Part shown: positions 1 through 11,312 of the stretch, one piece after another
How the letters are laid out: each line of letters opens with the position of its first letter
How positions within the stretch are numbered: the first letter of the stretch is position 1
Assembly (NCBI GenBank): GCA_021234155.1
Contig: JAJEKV010000052.1
Coordinates: forward strand, 8,107,358-8,171,357
Length of the DNA stretch: 64,000 nucleotides
Direction: 5' to 3'
Source: Isoetes taiwanensis
Taxonomy: Eukaryota > Streptophyta > Lycopodiopsida > Isoetales > Isoetaceae
The notes under the pieces: model-generated
The model's input: only the letters and a program-made list of their open reading frames with translations
Told to the model about the DNA's origin: nothing
Databases searched by the model: none
Translations under genes and position numbers: made by a program

Positions 1-52
1 CATCGTTGAGGTGGACCTTTATAGATTGAAAATGTCAAGCAACAAAATGTTT

Positions 53-992
53 CTAAACCTTCTTATGTTCGGACCACTTGATTGCAGCCTCCCCAGCCCA
101 AGGAATGTACAAGGCTATCAGTAAAAGAAAAGATGCTAGTGCCCAATGTAATTTTTCCCTCTTCACTGCAGGAGGCAAAACTTGACTTCTTTGTGCCATT
201 CAGTGCTTTTCATGATTTAGTCTATGCTATGCAAAAAAGGTCAAGGGGTAACCTTCTTGTTATGGTTATTCAACTGAGTTCCATGAATAACTACTAAGGG
301 AACTGAGGCAAATGACACGACAGGGGCACAGGAGAAGGCATGGGATGGTATGCAAGACGAATTATAAAGGGAGAAAGATGGAGAACAGGATGGGCATAAA
401 AAACATGAGGCCTAAAAATGCTATGTCCAGGGATGCTAACATGTTCATGCCAGCCTCCGGCAACAATAAAGCTAGCCAACTGAACTGGACATGTTAATTA
501 GTCCTCTCCAGAAATGTAAGAGAAATTGCTGTCTTATTCAGTGGTTGTAATAACAATCACAGCCACAAAATTTGGTCCTTTAGTCAGAACCGCTATGATG
601 CAGAAGTACATTATGAAACCTAACGAATCATATTTCCATGAAAAGAAAGTCCGTTCCCCCATATGGTTCTGAGATCGAATGACCATTAATCTACTTATAG
701 TAGCTTTGCTCAACAGTAAGATCAGAGACGGCGTTATTCTGCTTCTAAATACAACTGAATTTAAACTTTTAAAGCTGTTCTTAGGTGCGATTAACATGAA
801 CGATGCAATTTAAACCAAAACGAACAGGGCAAGCTGCACCTGTTTAGCGAGCAGCTCCCTTTCCAAGTTCCCAGACGCAAAAAATGGATGGGTTGGAGGA
901 AAGCGCCGACGGATTGCCTTCCATACAGGAAATTTCTTTTCCTTTGCGGCAGGTTGCATGGGTTCATCCTCGCTTTTCTCTGCGTCTGCCAT
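53..992 (-). CDS. Small predicted membrane protein gene (first and last exons resolved)
   Basis: The first coding exon runs from 992 down to 840. It starts at a good plant-type start (ATGGCAG), encodes 51 residues that are acidic then basic (MADAEKSEDEP, later RRRFPPTHPFFASG and NLERELLAKQ), and ends at a CAG/GTGCAG donor. The last exon runs from 165 to a TAG at 53-55 after a CCTGCAG acceptor. It encodes about 36 residues, including a hydrophobic helix (LHWALASFLLLIALYIPW) and a short basic tail. Splicing exon 1 straight to the last exon gives an immediate stop, so at least one middle exon must lie within 166-839; I could not place it. The mix of a soluble charged N-terminus and one C-terminal helix suggests a small tail-anchored or single-pass membrane protein. 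The family is not recognised. It lies on the same strand as the RRM gene, downstream of it. Confidence 0.45.
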
Positions 993-1589
993 AGCTGACG
1001 ATGGAGTGAAGTTCAAAAATTTAGGTTTAAAAATTTAAATTGATGATGACCTGGCAGGAAATTGTTTTCCTTTTGCCCCCACTTTGAACCTCAGAGATGT
1101 AAAAATGTACAAAGAAATATCAGAATAAATTAATTAAATTGGTTTTATCGTTTACTAAGAAGAGATACAACTTCATCTAAATTCTATCCTCATTGGGAAT
1201 AATTATTATTTAATCTCTACCTACCTCATGGTGAAATATTGTGCATAAGGAAAAATATACACGTTGTTCGCAAAAAAGTTGATTGATAAATGCTTGAAGT
1301 TATGGAATGATATATATGACATTACAATGTACATAAGATGACATATAGTCTGTAATAGATACACGTCTATAATCAGCAGCAGTTATGGCAATCCTTTAGT
1401 GCTTGATTGTAACAAAAAATGTAGTGTGAATGATGTTGATGAGGACCAATTGACATATTAGGAGATTTGTAAATGGTATACATATTCCCTAGAAGAACTT
1501 TCGGATCTCAAATTTTGAAGATAGACAAAGCAGACAAAAACTTTTCCCCCTGTACCAGTTAAATCATAGATTGCCCTGCTCCACAGCTC
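993..1589. other. Intergenic spacer
   Basis: AT-rich sequence between two minus-strand genes. It must hold the 3' UTR of the RRM gene and the promoter of the small membrane protein gene. I see no long frame, repeat or RNA gene here. Confidence 0.5.
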
Positions 1590-2377
1590 TCACCGGCTTT
1601 CATCTTTCCTTTTCGTCGCATAATTCAACCTTATTCTCTTACCTCCAAGCTCCTGCAAACAAAAATTATCATCAAATATGGATGTACATATCATATGTCA
1701 AACTCCAAAGAAGAACACGATAATGCAGAAAACTCCTTTTCTGCAATTTACCAACAATGAAGTGCTTTGTTCTAGCTAATCTTCAAATTTCACAAAGATG
1801 TTATACCTTTCCATCTAACCCTTGAAAGGCAGCTTCTGCTTGCTCATTTGATTTGTAACTAACAAATCCAAAGCCCCTATGCTTTCCATCCTCATCAGAC
1901 ACAACTGTAACTGCAAATATAGTAATCTATTTCAGGTCTTCGAGTTATCATACACTTAAAACCCTCTCACATTCAGCAGGTTTCAACCTTCAGTTAGCTG
2001 CCCAAATGTGCAAAACACATTTTTCAGAGTTGCTTCATCCATCTCTGGAGATAGACCTGAAATAGTAACAGAGCAGCTTGTCAGAAGAAAACAAGCTCTT
2101 ATTATCCCCTATGTTGCAGCGCTTATGTGGCTAGTCAGAATTGCTAAGTAAATGAACCGAAGGCTGTCACATATTTGTGTTAGTTAATTTCGTAATGCCT
2201 GTACTTATGTAATCACAAGGTATATTTCGCCTAGCATTGGAAAGTTGAAAAATGAAAAATGTTACATAACTTACCTCCAACGAACAGCCTACAGGAAGTA
2301 AGCCATCGGCGAGATGGATGCCAAAATACTCTGCTGCTTGGAGCTGAATTACGGAGCGCACCTCCTACCATCGCCAT
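1590..2377 (-). CDS. Small RRM RNA-binding protein, mitochondrial-like (4 exons, 112 aa)
   Basis: Four exons join in frame: 2377-2275, 2056-1988, 1910-1807 and 1652-1590 (TGA at 1592-1590). The introns are 218, 77 and 154 nt, with donors GTAAGT, GTTGAA and GTATAA and acceptors ending in CAG. The product is one complete RNA recognition motif. RNP2 is CRLFVGGLSP (about residues 30-39) and spans the first splice. RNP1 is HRGFGFVSY (about 70-78). The domain ends with ELGGKRIRLNYATKRKDESR. The first 28 residues are rich in Arg and Ser and lack acidic residues, like the mitochondrial presequences of plant glycine-rich RRM proteins. Unlike many of those, this protein has no glycine tail. Likely role (inference): binding organellar RNA. 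The start is the first ATG in an ATGGCGATGG context; a second in-frame ATG follows two codons later. No frame defects are seen, unlike most other coding sequence in the window. Confidence 0.88.
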
Positions 2378-2869
2378 TTATGTGTGAGCCCTAAAATCCC
2401 TTTTTTTTTGTTGAAACTTCAGTTGAATTCTTGATTAGGAAAAACTCCCTACTAGATAATGATTGAGACCTCACAGATTTCCCCCATATCCACGATCTGG
2501 ACCCAAATACTGAGAACCTGCATTCACATTACACTTCTCATGCCTGCAACCATATGAGAGCTCAAGTTTATGACTGCCAGAATGCCATGTGGTGCGCTTT
2601 AAACTTGAAGCATCCCATCCTTTACCTGCCCACTCAATGACTGCTGCACACACAGGGCTTCTGAAAACGTTTCTATTGCTTTTAAGCTACCCTAATCCGG
2701 CTACCACGGCAAAGAGAATCCAATAGAAATCGAAACTAGAGAAACCCCTCAACCATCCAAACCCCAAAACCTCATTTCTGACGTCATCTACATACAATTT
2801 TTGGAATAATTAAGGCCCATTTCTGACGCCATCTATATACAATTTTGGTATAAGAGTAAGACCCGTTCA
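2378..2869. other. Upstream region of the RRM gene
   Basis: Contains a 60-codon minus-strand open frame at 2653-2471 of unknown meaning, and an imperfect tandem repeat of about 47 bp at 2771-2864. Each repeat unit contains CATTTCTGACG followed by a CATCTAYATACAATTTT-like stretch. The rest shows nothing recognisable. The right edge abuts the LINE insertion. Confidence 0.4.
2779..2786. promoter_or_regulatory. TGACGTCA palindrome
   Basis: A perfect bZIP/TGA-factor type palindrome about 400 bp upstream of the RRM start codon. It lies inside the first of two 47-bp repeat units; the second unit has TGACGCCA instead. Its regulatory role is only a suggestion. Confidence 0.2.
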
Positions 2870-3303
2870 CATGATGGGTTTTTCTCTTTGTCAGTGTTGC
2901 CCGCTGGGGTTGTTGAGGATGAAAGCCATGCCTTCCAGAGCTGTCCAGCCTATAGTCAGATTCGGGCTCGCTACGTTCTCTTTGTGCGACCTGGTCTGCC
3001 CCTGCACGAGCTACTCAGTACGCCGTCAGTTCGATCCCTTGGCTTCTACCTCCAGGAGGTTTTGGATCTGCGGATTCACCTCTGCCCCCGGGCGCCTACC
3101 TGAGGTGCCGGGAATTCATGTGTATATGTATATTTGTACAGCTGCCAGCAGGCTTGTTGCTGCGACGGTTTTTCCCTCGTAAGGGGGGGTTTTTTAATCC
3201 GGGTAGCAACGGGCTTGCTACGTGTAATTTGGGTCCCATAGGCCGATTGGCCTCCGCGGACGATAAAAGAACCTTCCTTCCTTCCTTCCTTCCTTCCTTC
3301 CTC
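2870..3303 (+). mobile_element. 5'-truncated LINE: ORF2 C-terminus and 3' tail
   Basis: The frame ending at 3103 reads GVVEDESHAFQSCPAYSQIR. This is the Cys/His-type C-terminus typical of LINE ORF2 proteins after the reverse transcriptase. A frame slip separates it from the preceding cysteines (CQCC). A 3' UTR follows with GGCCTCCGCGGACGATAAAA and then (TTCC)n from about 3271 to 3302, the likely 3' terminus. The same 3' end recurs on the minus strand at about 52.65 kb, so this is a family feature. There is no RT domain, consistent with 5' truncation during target-primed insertion. Confidence 0.75.
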
Positions 3304-4199
3304 AGCCACATTAAGCAGTAAGTGACGCTTCATTTCCCTCCAGTTGATTCCGCTATGGGTTACCCATCCCGCTATGGGTCACACAGATCGTCTGGCCCTT
3401 AGCCTAATTAGTCTTCCAAGTTGTTGATATTCAATTCAGTTCTCATTTGCTTTGTCTACTCTAGGCATGCATCCTCATATCATATGTCATCTAGGATCTT
3501 ATATATTCTTTCTATATAGTTTGCTAGTTTATAAAAGCGTACCTTTCTAAACATGTATAAAGCAGTTTGCTTTTTTCCCTTTGCTAGTAAAAAACAAAAA
3601 AAAAAACTTATTTTCTCCATGTTGTCAATCAACTGTAGTTTTTTTCTGAAATCCGCTGCCATAAAATCTTGTCTTTTGGCGTTGCTGCCGGTATTGCAAT
3701 TCACAAGGGATTTTGAGACGGGATTCATAAATGCCCCTGTTTCTGGCCCAGGGGACCTTCTAGTTGTCGCAAAGGAAGCTTTTAGTCAGATCCTTGGATA
3801 TGGAATCCTTGATGCAGCAAAACATGGCCGACCCTTCAATTGCAGAATACGAACCACAAACTTGTTTATAGTTCATCATGTTTAGGGTTCTTCAAGTCGT
3901 TTTAGGCTTTTTAGAGTTATAGGCTGCCTTCTTACAAGCAATGGTAAACAATGTTATGGTGGCAGGCACTTCTAGGTTCTTCTTGAGCAAGCACTTCTGC
4001 GATCGTAGGCATCTGACACTATCTCCAATGTGTTCTTCCTCTATTCAATTCTCAGTATCCACGATTCTCACTCCGATGGGTGCCTAAACTTCAAAATCTC
4101 TCCACAGATGATGTGGCAGAGACTCAAAGCCGAGAACTATAAAATACGTTCTTCTTAGATCTCAAAATTTCGTCATTAATAGCTTCATGATTGAATCGA
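3304..4199. other. Stretch without a recognised gene
   Basis: A plus-strand frame at about 3640-3885 (GFINAPVSGPGDLLVVAKEA) has a protein-like composition but matches nothing I recognise and has no clear start. Near 3340-3390 a short CCGCTATGGGT motif is repeated. Otherwise featureless. Confidence 0.35.
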
Positions 4200-4816
4200 T
4201 TACAGAATAATAGGCATTAAATGAAGTTGATCGACAGAGTTTGTGCAGATTTGCACGCAAATATCCAGGATTTGAAAGCCCCGTTTTATGGCGATAACTG
4301 TATTTGGCAGTGACGCTACTCTTCCTATAAGAATGAAGTGGATCCAGTTTGGATTTAACAAAGATTCAGTGGAATCCAGTCTACGTATAAGGTCTTCTTC
4401 CTCCCCTTCAAGGTTCTGATAGCGTGCCTTAATCTGCAAGTGTGCCTGCTTCTACTCCTATGGTTTCACAATCCGACACTCATCTTCTTTCTCCACCTTT
4501 GCTATCACAATTTTCTTTTTTTTACCACAAATGGCTGCCAATTAATCTTTTGTCCTCTCACATGCAAAGTGAATGCTTGTGCAAAAAACTTCCCAATCTC
4601 TCCAACACAAATATCACTTCTTTGGTAACATCTTCTGTAGATGTTCATAAACTGATCCATAAATAGTGGATTCATTCGACTAGACTTATAAATTTGCTTG
4701 GTACCCATCAATTTTACACAACCAAGTATTTTGCTTATCTCATCTTCAGCTACATCTGCCTTTCTTACATTTGAGGAGGTCATGTCCTCAGAAGGCAACA
4801 CAAATGTATAAAACAT
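4200..4816 (-). CDS. Possible coding exons of an unidentified gene
   Basis: Two adjacent minus-strand open stretches look protein-coding. The upstream one (4816-4505) encodes about 103 residues, including AEDEISKILGCVKLMGTKQI and SDICVGEIGKFFAQAFTLHV. The downstream one follows a CTTGCAG acceptor at 4434-4440 and opens with IKARYQNLEGEEEDLIRRLD. The stretch between them has stops and would be an intron. No domain is recognised, and neither the true start nor the end is visible. It could be a gene fragment. Confidence 0.3.
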
Positions 4817-4939
4817 CTACCTTGCTTCCTCTTCGTCTAGGTTGAGTTTTCTTTATTGCCATTATATCCCTGCAACAGCTTTGAAATTATCACTATATTT
4901 ATACAATTATATGGAGGTCTGCATCAATGGTGTAGAGAT

Positions 4940-5375
4940 TGATCTCGGCCGTCCATCTCTGAGATGGACGGCCCAGACGGTGCCACCTCGTAGCATCCCC
5001 CCTTATTTGGGGCTTTTAATCTGGGCCCTTGAAATTGGGGCATTTTATCTAGACCGTCGATTAAAATTATTTGGGGCTTTTCATATGGGCTGTCGGATTA
5101 AAAGGGAAGGTCAAATCTTGGCCGTCAATTTTGGATAGGAAGTTGCAGGGAAGGTGATAGAATTAGGGCTTTTAATCCAGATCATTCTAGGCCGTCGAAT
5201 GTGCGAGATCGACGGCCCAGATGCAGGGACCTTTATTCCCCAAGCAGCCCCCCTTATTTGGGGCTTTTAATCTGGGCCCTTGAAATTGGGGCATTTCATC
5301 TAAACCGTCGATCCCAAATATTTGGGGCTTTTAATCTTGGCCCTTAGAATTTGGGGCATTTTATCTGGAGCGTCC
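4940..5375. repeat. Direct repeat with perfect hairpins (GGCCGTCC type)
   Basis: Two copies of a roughly 115-bp segment start near 4998 and 5245. They share TTATTTGGGGCTTTTAATCT and GGGCCCTTGAAATTGGGGCA. Each is preceded by an inverted repeat. At about 4946-4972, GGCCGTCCATCTC pairs perfectly with GAGATGGACGGCC around one base. At about 5191-5218, GGCCGTCGA pairs with TCGACGGCC. This resembles non-autonomous DNA transposon (MITE-like) or promoter-repeat sequence in plants. No coding capacity is seen. Confidence 0.55.
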
Positions 5376-5689
5376 ATTTACGCTTGGTGTATTGTTTAGG
5401 TTTTGTCGTGCTTTTCTTCGGCAAATGGGTTTTGTCGATGTTGTTCCGGCAGGATAGCCGCAGCAGAGGAACAAGAGGTTCGAGTTTTCACCTAGGTTCC
5501 GGGACGCCAAGAAATTTGGCGATTTTATTTTCAGTTCCTGATCGAACCTGATATTGCGGATATCGAGCAATAGCAAGGCCAGGTGCACCATTACAGCTTC
5601 GAGGATCTAGACTAGCAGTCCTTGGTTTCGGCCGAGCAGCGAAGTGGACTTGAACTGTAACTTTGTTACTTGTTGGATACGGTAGTTTT

Positions 5690-8600
5690 TGATCTCTTGA
5701 GATCATGAGATATTAGTTCCACCACCACCTGGACAGAGCACTTTGGAACAGCTGATGCGACTTCAGCAGGCAATATCACAAGTTGAGGCTATTATTCAAG
5801 CAGCTAACATTTGTCTGTTGAAAGTTCGTGCACTCGTATTATCCCAGCTACCAGAGGTTGCCCTTCATATTTTTTCTAGTTGAATTTGTGGTTATGTATG
5901 GAATATTCTAATTCTGTTGTAAGAATTTGTGGTTATGTATGGAATATTCTAATTCTGTTGTAACTTTGCAGGCCACTGATAAGGTACTCTTAATTCGGGA
6001 GGAGTAGCATTAGTTCTACCAGTTCTTCCACTCAGAATTATTGGATTGATATTATTTTTGGACATCTTTACGAGGCAAATGAATGTCAGACGTGAGAGCT
6101 CAGAGCGCTTCAATAGACGTCTTCGAGAATGGTGGTACAGCATACATGTTGTGCCTGTTTGTGTTGGAACCCCTAAAGAGATGCAAGACTTTCCCATTGA
6201 AGGCGGATACCGGCATTATGGAGAGTTCTGATTTTGAAAATGACCTAGTTGATTATCTTACAGCACTAGAGGTATCATCATGGTTCCTCCTTGAGTTCAA
6301 GTTCATTAAAATCTCTACTCTGTAGAAGCGTCTTGTTGTTTATAAGTACTTGCACGTTTAACAAGATAGAAAATGTGTTTTGTGGACATTTGATCTCATC
6401 TTAGATTAGATGTGTGGATTAAAACTCCATGGAAGTTTTGAGGACTCAATCCTCTTTGGATGTATATTGTTATATGATATTATCATGGGAATCAGGTGCT
6501 TAATAGAAGTAGACATCTGAATCTGACCTATTAGTTGCATGTGCATTTTGCCGGCCATATCAGTTGCAGGTGTGGTTCAAGCTTGGACCAAATTAGAGGA
6601 TTCAACAAGCCATATTGATCTAATTTTGACAGACGTGATGTCAAGCTTAGCTGATATATGCTTATGTCTTGCGTTTGTTTCCTGTTTTGCAGATATATAG
6701 CAGGTAAATCCAGCAAGCAAATCGGCATTCTGTATTCATGTCCATGCTTTGTCAGTGGCTAGGGTCATCCATGGATCAACAAAGTGTGAGAAACAATGGC
6801 GCCTCTTACAAAGATTTGCTTCTGCATCGATTAAATCCGTCTTCCATGGCCAAAGCTTGGCCGGAACGCATGTATTGCCATGTGGAGCAAGATTTCTCAG
6901 CTGGTATTTCGCTTATTAAGTTTTGGCTGAACACACTTTACATTTGATTGCAGGCTGACAAGTTTTGTGCTTTTATAGATGTGAAGCTTATATTGTGTTC
7001 AAAAATAACAAAACTTTATGGATGGGATATCTAGATTTTGATCACGAAATTGGATTGTAAAGCGGAAGACCTTTTCATGCTACATACTCCACCTTGGCAA
7101 CTGGAAGGTTTGGCTACTGCAATATTCACTCTCTGGTCAATGGGTGTTCTTTATTCCAGCCAACCCTTCATGCTTCTCACAACTAGTTTTTGTTCAAAAT
7201 GGGGCTCACACAATTTGGCTACACGATCGTTGCACTGGTTGGAGTTATTGCGTAACAATATCTTCATGGATTAAGTTGCCAGAAGCGAACACTGCAGATG
7301 GCAATTATGTCAAACACATTGTGGTAAGAGATTCTATGCTATGCACATGGTTTGTGCATGTATTGCTGCTATTTTCAAGAAAAAAATAGTTAATTATCAC
7401 ATTATTATGATACATTTGTGCAGTTGGAGTGCAATCTCCTCAAGGCATTAGTGCTTCTCGCAGCATCCTTCGGCATTTCATTGACTTTTTGAAACTCTTT
7501 ACAGCAGTAAGAGTCATTAATTCTTTATTTTTGGTTTTATAAGAATATGCATAGACCAATGCGTTTGCATTTTGAGATGGTCTGTTGTACTCCATGATGG
7601 CTTTGCCTTCTAAGGTGCAAGCGCTATTGTTTGACTTACATGAAATAATCTTTAAACTAGCATATTGAAAGATTTGACCTGTTGTTTGCAGGTTCTGATG
7701 ATGATGTGCATAATTGAGGTTTCTTTTTTTATGCAGGTCCTTTGAGGGAAATTCATTGCAGGTTCTTACGCAGGGCAAGCTTAGTGCGCCACGTTTTTTG
7801 AGAATACAAAGGGTACAGATTGTTTAGATGAGCTCAGGTTGTGCATTCTTATGGAAAATCGAATTAATGTATTGCTTGTGTACAGGTTGTTAACTATGTT
7901 TTGGAAAAGTTGGTTGTGGAGAAACTTGCAGAGGAAAGTGGCAGTGAACAAGCAGCAAACTTTGCACAGTTGGGCCAACAGCAGGCAGGAAATGCTCTTG
8001 CTACCTATTGATCAAGTTTATGGTCTTGGCAGCAGCAGCCTAAACCTGTGATAGAGATCTTACGCAATCAGCAGGTGGGCAGATTATTTGAGCTTTTTAA
8101 TATGTGAAATTTTATGGACTCACTGCTTGAATATTGATCAACATAAATCTAGGTCTTACCCCCAGAGATGAGTCTAGCAACAGTTCGGGAAGAAGCCAGA
8201 GGACCTTTGCTTATATTATTGTGCTATTTCAAATCGCTGATGCATGCTTTGACAGAAGCTCTTCATTGTTACTATGGCCCTGTGACATCACATGTGCGGA
8301 CATCTCAGATGAGGATACAGAAAACAAAGGCAGTTTGTGGAGATGTAAACAAGTCGTCAAATTCTGCACGTCTTGTGGGGCATGTTGATGCTGGTTTCGT
8401 CACACTGAGATGCCTACAATCCAACCAGCATATAGACATGGCCCATGTGTGGCTCTTGGGTGAGTTTCAGTTTCAATTCGGAGATGAATATTTAAAAGGT
8501 TCCACTTCTGGTCCGTCGCTGTTTCAGACCTGGCTTATGGACGCCATATCAAATGGAAGAGTGGTGATTGGCATCGTGAGAGATGGCAAGTTCCGGTTTT

Positions 8601-9562
8601 GTTTCTTGCAAGAGGCTAAGGTTTTGTAATTTCGTGTAGAAGCCACAGATAGACGCCCTTTCCATAGTGGTTGCCCTAAATACAGATATTTGGTCAGTCT
8701 GGCCAAAGGCCTTGGCACCAAACGACTATTCTGGCAGTGGCTAATCGGAAAATACAGAATAAAAAATGTTCTGGATTTGCATGTTCCGGATCAGACAGTG
8801 CAGAGGCGCTTCGCCTATAGCCAGAAAGATGCTTTTTGATTTTCATGTCTTTGAAAAACGAAATTGAAGAGGTGGTCATTAGCCCTTTAATGGTGATTCC
8901 GGCCTCTTTAACTGGGTTTCTTACCGTTATAGCTGAAGCTCAGAGCAGAAATCTTTATTCTGTGCGAGAATGCGAAGTACAAATGATCTTCTTCAGGATA
9001 TTGCAGCTTCATTTTCCTGATACAGTTGACCACATAAAATAGCTGGCATCTGAAAATCGTAATCTATTCCGTTGGTTTGCTTCAAACAAGATGGAGTTTG
9101 GCAGTGGATATGCATGTTTTGTTCATATTTTTTTTGTTTGGATACTTGATGCTTCGTATTTCTATTTCCCAGCTCCACATAAGTATTGTACCATGTGCTT
9201 TTTCGTCTTATTCTTCATTTTGCCTGCAGGGAATGTTTATAAGTTTGCATATACTCAAACTTGGCAGCTTCATCGAGTTCAGATCTATGGATTATATCCA
9301 ATGTAGTTTGACTATTTTACTTGGGCGCAGTGGTGTGTTACATAGCTTCCTAGACTATGATGATTTGTGTACAACTATGAGACAGTTTAAAGAACCGGCT
9401 TTGGCAAAACGAGATGGAGATGGAGAAAATATGTTACATGCTTTCAGGATCTGGCTGTCTGGGCCCATTACGAATCTAATTGGTAGTTTTGTTGTAGACA
9501 CAAAGAGCTCATTGGAGTTGGCCGCCCTGGATAACCATTTATCACTAGCTATTTCTGTTTAA
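5690..9562 (+). pseudogene. Multi-exon gene or gene remnant with broken frames, unidentified
   Basis: Several stretches bounded by plausible AG/GT sites read like conserved protein, in this order: PPPPGQSTLEQLMRLQQAIS (about 5722-5860); RRESSERFNRRLREWWYSIH in the exon after TTTGCAG at 5971; SAFCIHVHALSVARVIHGST (about 6725-6910); FIPANPSCFSQLVFVQNGAH (7144-7322); SPQGISASRSILRHFIDFLK (7425-7510); VVNYVLEKLVVEKLAEESGS (7886-8010); LPPEMSLATVREEARGPLLI (from 8160); and a final stretch after TTTGCCTGCAG at 9228 (LGSFIEFRSMDYIQCSLTIL) ending at 9562. Some exons need a one-base shift to stay open, for example near 5985 and 6228. Either the gene is decaying or the consensus has indels. I do not recognise the family and give no function. 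Confidence 0.4.
5882..5963. repeat. Tandem duplication of a 41-bp unit
   Basis: Two identical 41-bp units (5882-5922 and 5923-5963), starting GAATTTGTGG and ending TTCTGTTGTAA. They lie in a presumed intron just before a TTTGCAG acceptor. The identity of the units points to a recent duplication. Confidence 0.9.
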
Positions 9563-11312
9563 GGGATTCCAATGTAGATATTTGCTGCAAGAATGCTTTA
9601 GGGAGATGAATTTGATGTTATTTTTATGATTGATATGATGAACTGCTAATGGTGCTAACTTTTATTTTACCCTTATTATTTATGGCTAGGGACACTCTTA
9701 TGTGGGTTTGTCATATGTTTTCATGCTATCCCAACATCGTATTTGTTTGTGACTTTTCTTGCAGTGAAGGTCAATATTAGATAAACCATAATTATAATAT
9801 GAGCTTCACCTCATCATTGATTTAAACGTTTCTAGTATTGAGGAGGAAGCATGAGAAGGAAGCAGGACATCATTGTCAACATTATTGTTTGTGTCTCTAG
9901 TTTGTAGACAATAGTTATTTTCACTCATTCTCTTTGAAATTTCTTCGAGGTACATATGGCTGTACTGAAATTCGTTCTAGTTTGCAGAAGCCATGATCAA
10001 ATATCTAAAATGATGCAAAAATTTAGCATTTTTGGGAGCAAAGAAATGCCTTACACTTGAGTGAAGCAGGTTAAAGAAAGGGCAACGCTTATTTAATTGA
10101 GCTTGCATAGAGATGCCTCATGAACTAGCCTTTAAGCTTTTACATCATTATGTATTGCTACTTGATTTAAAAGTGCAGAGATGCCACTACTACAATGTGA
10201 AGATCTATTTGGTAGTATTTACAGGACATTTTAAAAATTTAGATAATTTAGAAGCATTTGAACAGGTTTTGTCCACTTTTGATTCAAATGTTTAATATTA
10301 GGCACCCATGACCATGGGTCCTTGAAGGGCATTTCATATGAAGAGTAGTGGTGTCAAATTGCTAAGGAAAGATGCCTTGCTTTCCGCTCTCAAGACTACC
10401 CCTTGAGTGTATTATGTGTAATAATTTGCAAAGCAAAATAGTTGAATTGTGTAGTACATTTTGCAATTAGCACCTAGGAGTGTCGAATGTCTTTTTGTAT
10501 GGGAAAGGTGAGAATTTGAATCTTCAATAGTAAAGAATAATGCCACTATGCCAAAGTTCCTTTGGAAATTCAAGGATTTTAGGATCAATCATGCCTAGAA
10601 AATACTATTGATCTTTGTGTTAGTACGAAAGCAAATCTCACCAAACGTTATGTTCCTTCAAAATAAAAACTTGCCAAAAGAATGTAGAATGCACCATTAG
10701 AAAATATAGTTTGCCATGCGAAATTGCCTAATAAAAATAAATTCAAAACATAAGGAAAAAAATGACAATTTCAACTACATATCTATTAGATTTCGTAACA
10801 TTCCCTTAGGATTTCTCGAGGCTCTCTAGATTGTCATAGACTTCCTAAGATTATATCAAGATTCTTTTAGATTGCATTAGACTCCCCAACATTCTACCTG
10901 ATTTCCATTGGCCTCATGAAATTGATTAGTTTAAGCATGCATGATTGTGGTCTAGATGTATATTCTAGGTTGAATGAAAGGAATATTAAAATGAAGTAAT
11001 CTTCAAGGAATTTTGAAAATGGTAGCCCATGGAATTGATTGCCCACAATGTGTCCAAGATGGACACTATTATCTTAGCTCTAATTACAGTTGATCGTCAT
11101 GGATTTTGTACGATTCCTGGGGACTCTTAGTGGTCATAGTGTTGTAGAACTTTATTGTTTGATGGTTACATACAACATGGTTGCAAGATCTACAATGATA
11201 TCCTCAACATCATTAATATGACGATCAACTTATGCCAAGCTACCTAGAAACAATGGGGTAATTCAAGTCAAAATGTTTCAATAGAATAAAATGTATCCCA
11301 CTGATAGTACAA
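9563..11312. other. AT-rich stretch with a short GATTC-rich patch
   Basis: No gene seen. At about 10800-10920 there are several loosely spaced AGATT/GATTC words (CTAAGATTATATCAAGATTC). They resemble the much longer arrays at 27.8 and 50.6 kb. The rest is featureless AT-rich DNA. Confidence 0.4.

Noticed and set aside
3553..3885. 110-codon plus-strand frame as a gene
   Set aside because: The first half is antisense to an A/T tract, and no family or splice structure is visible; kept only as a note in the spacer entry.
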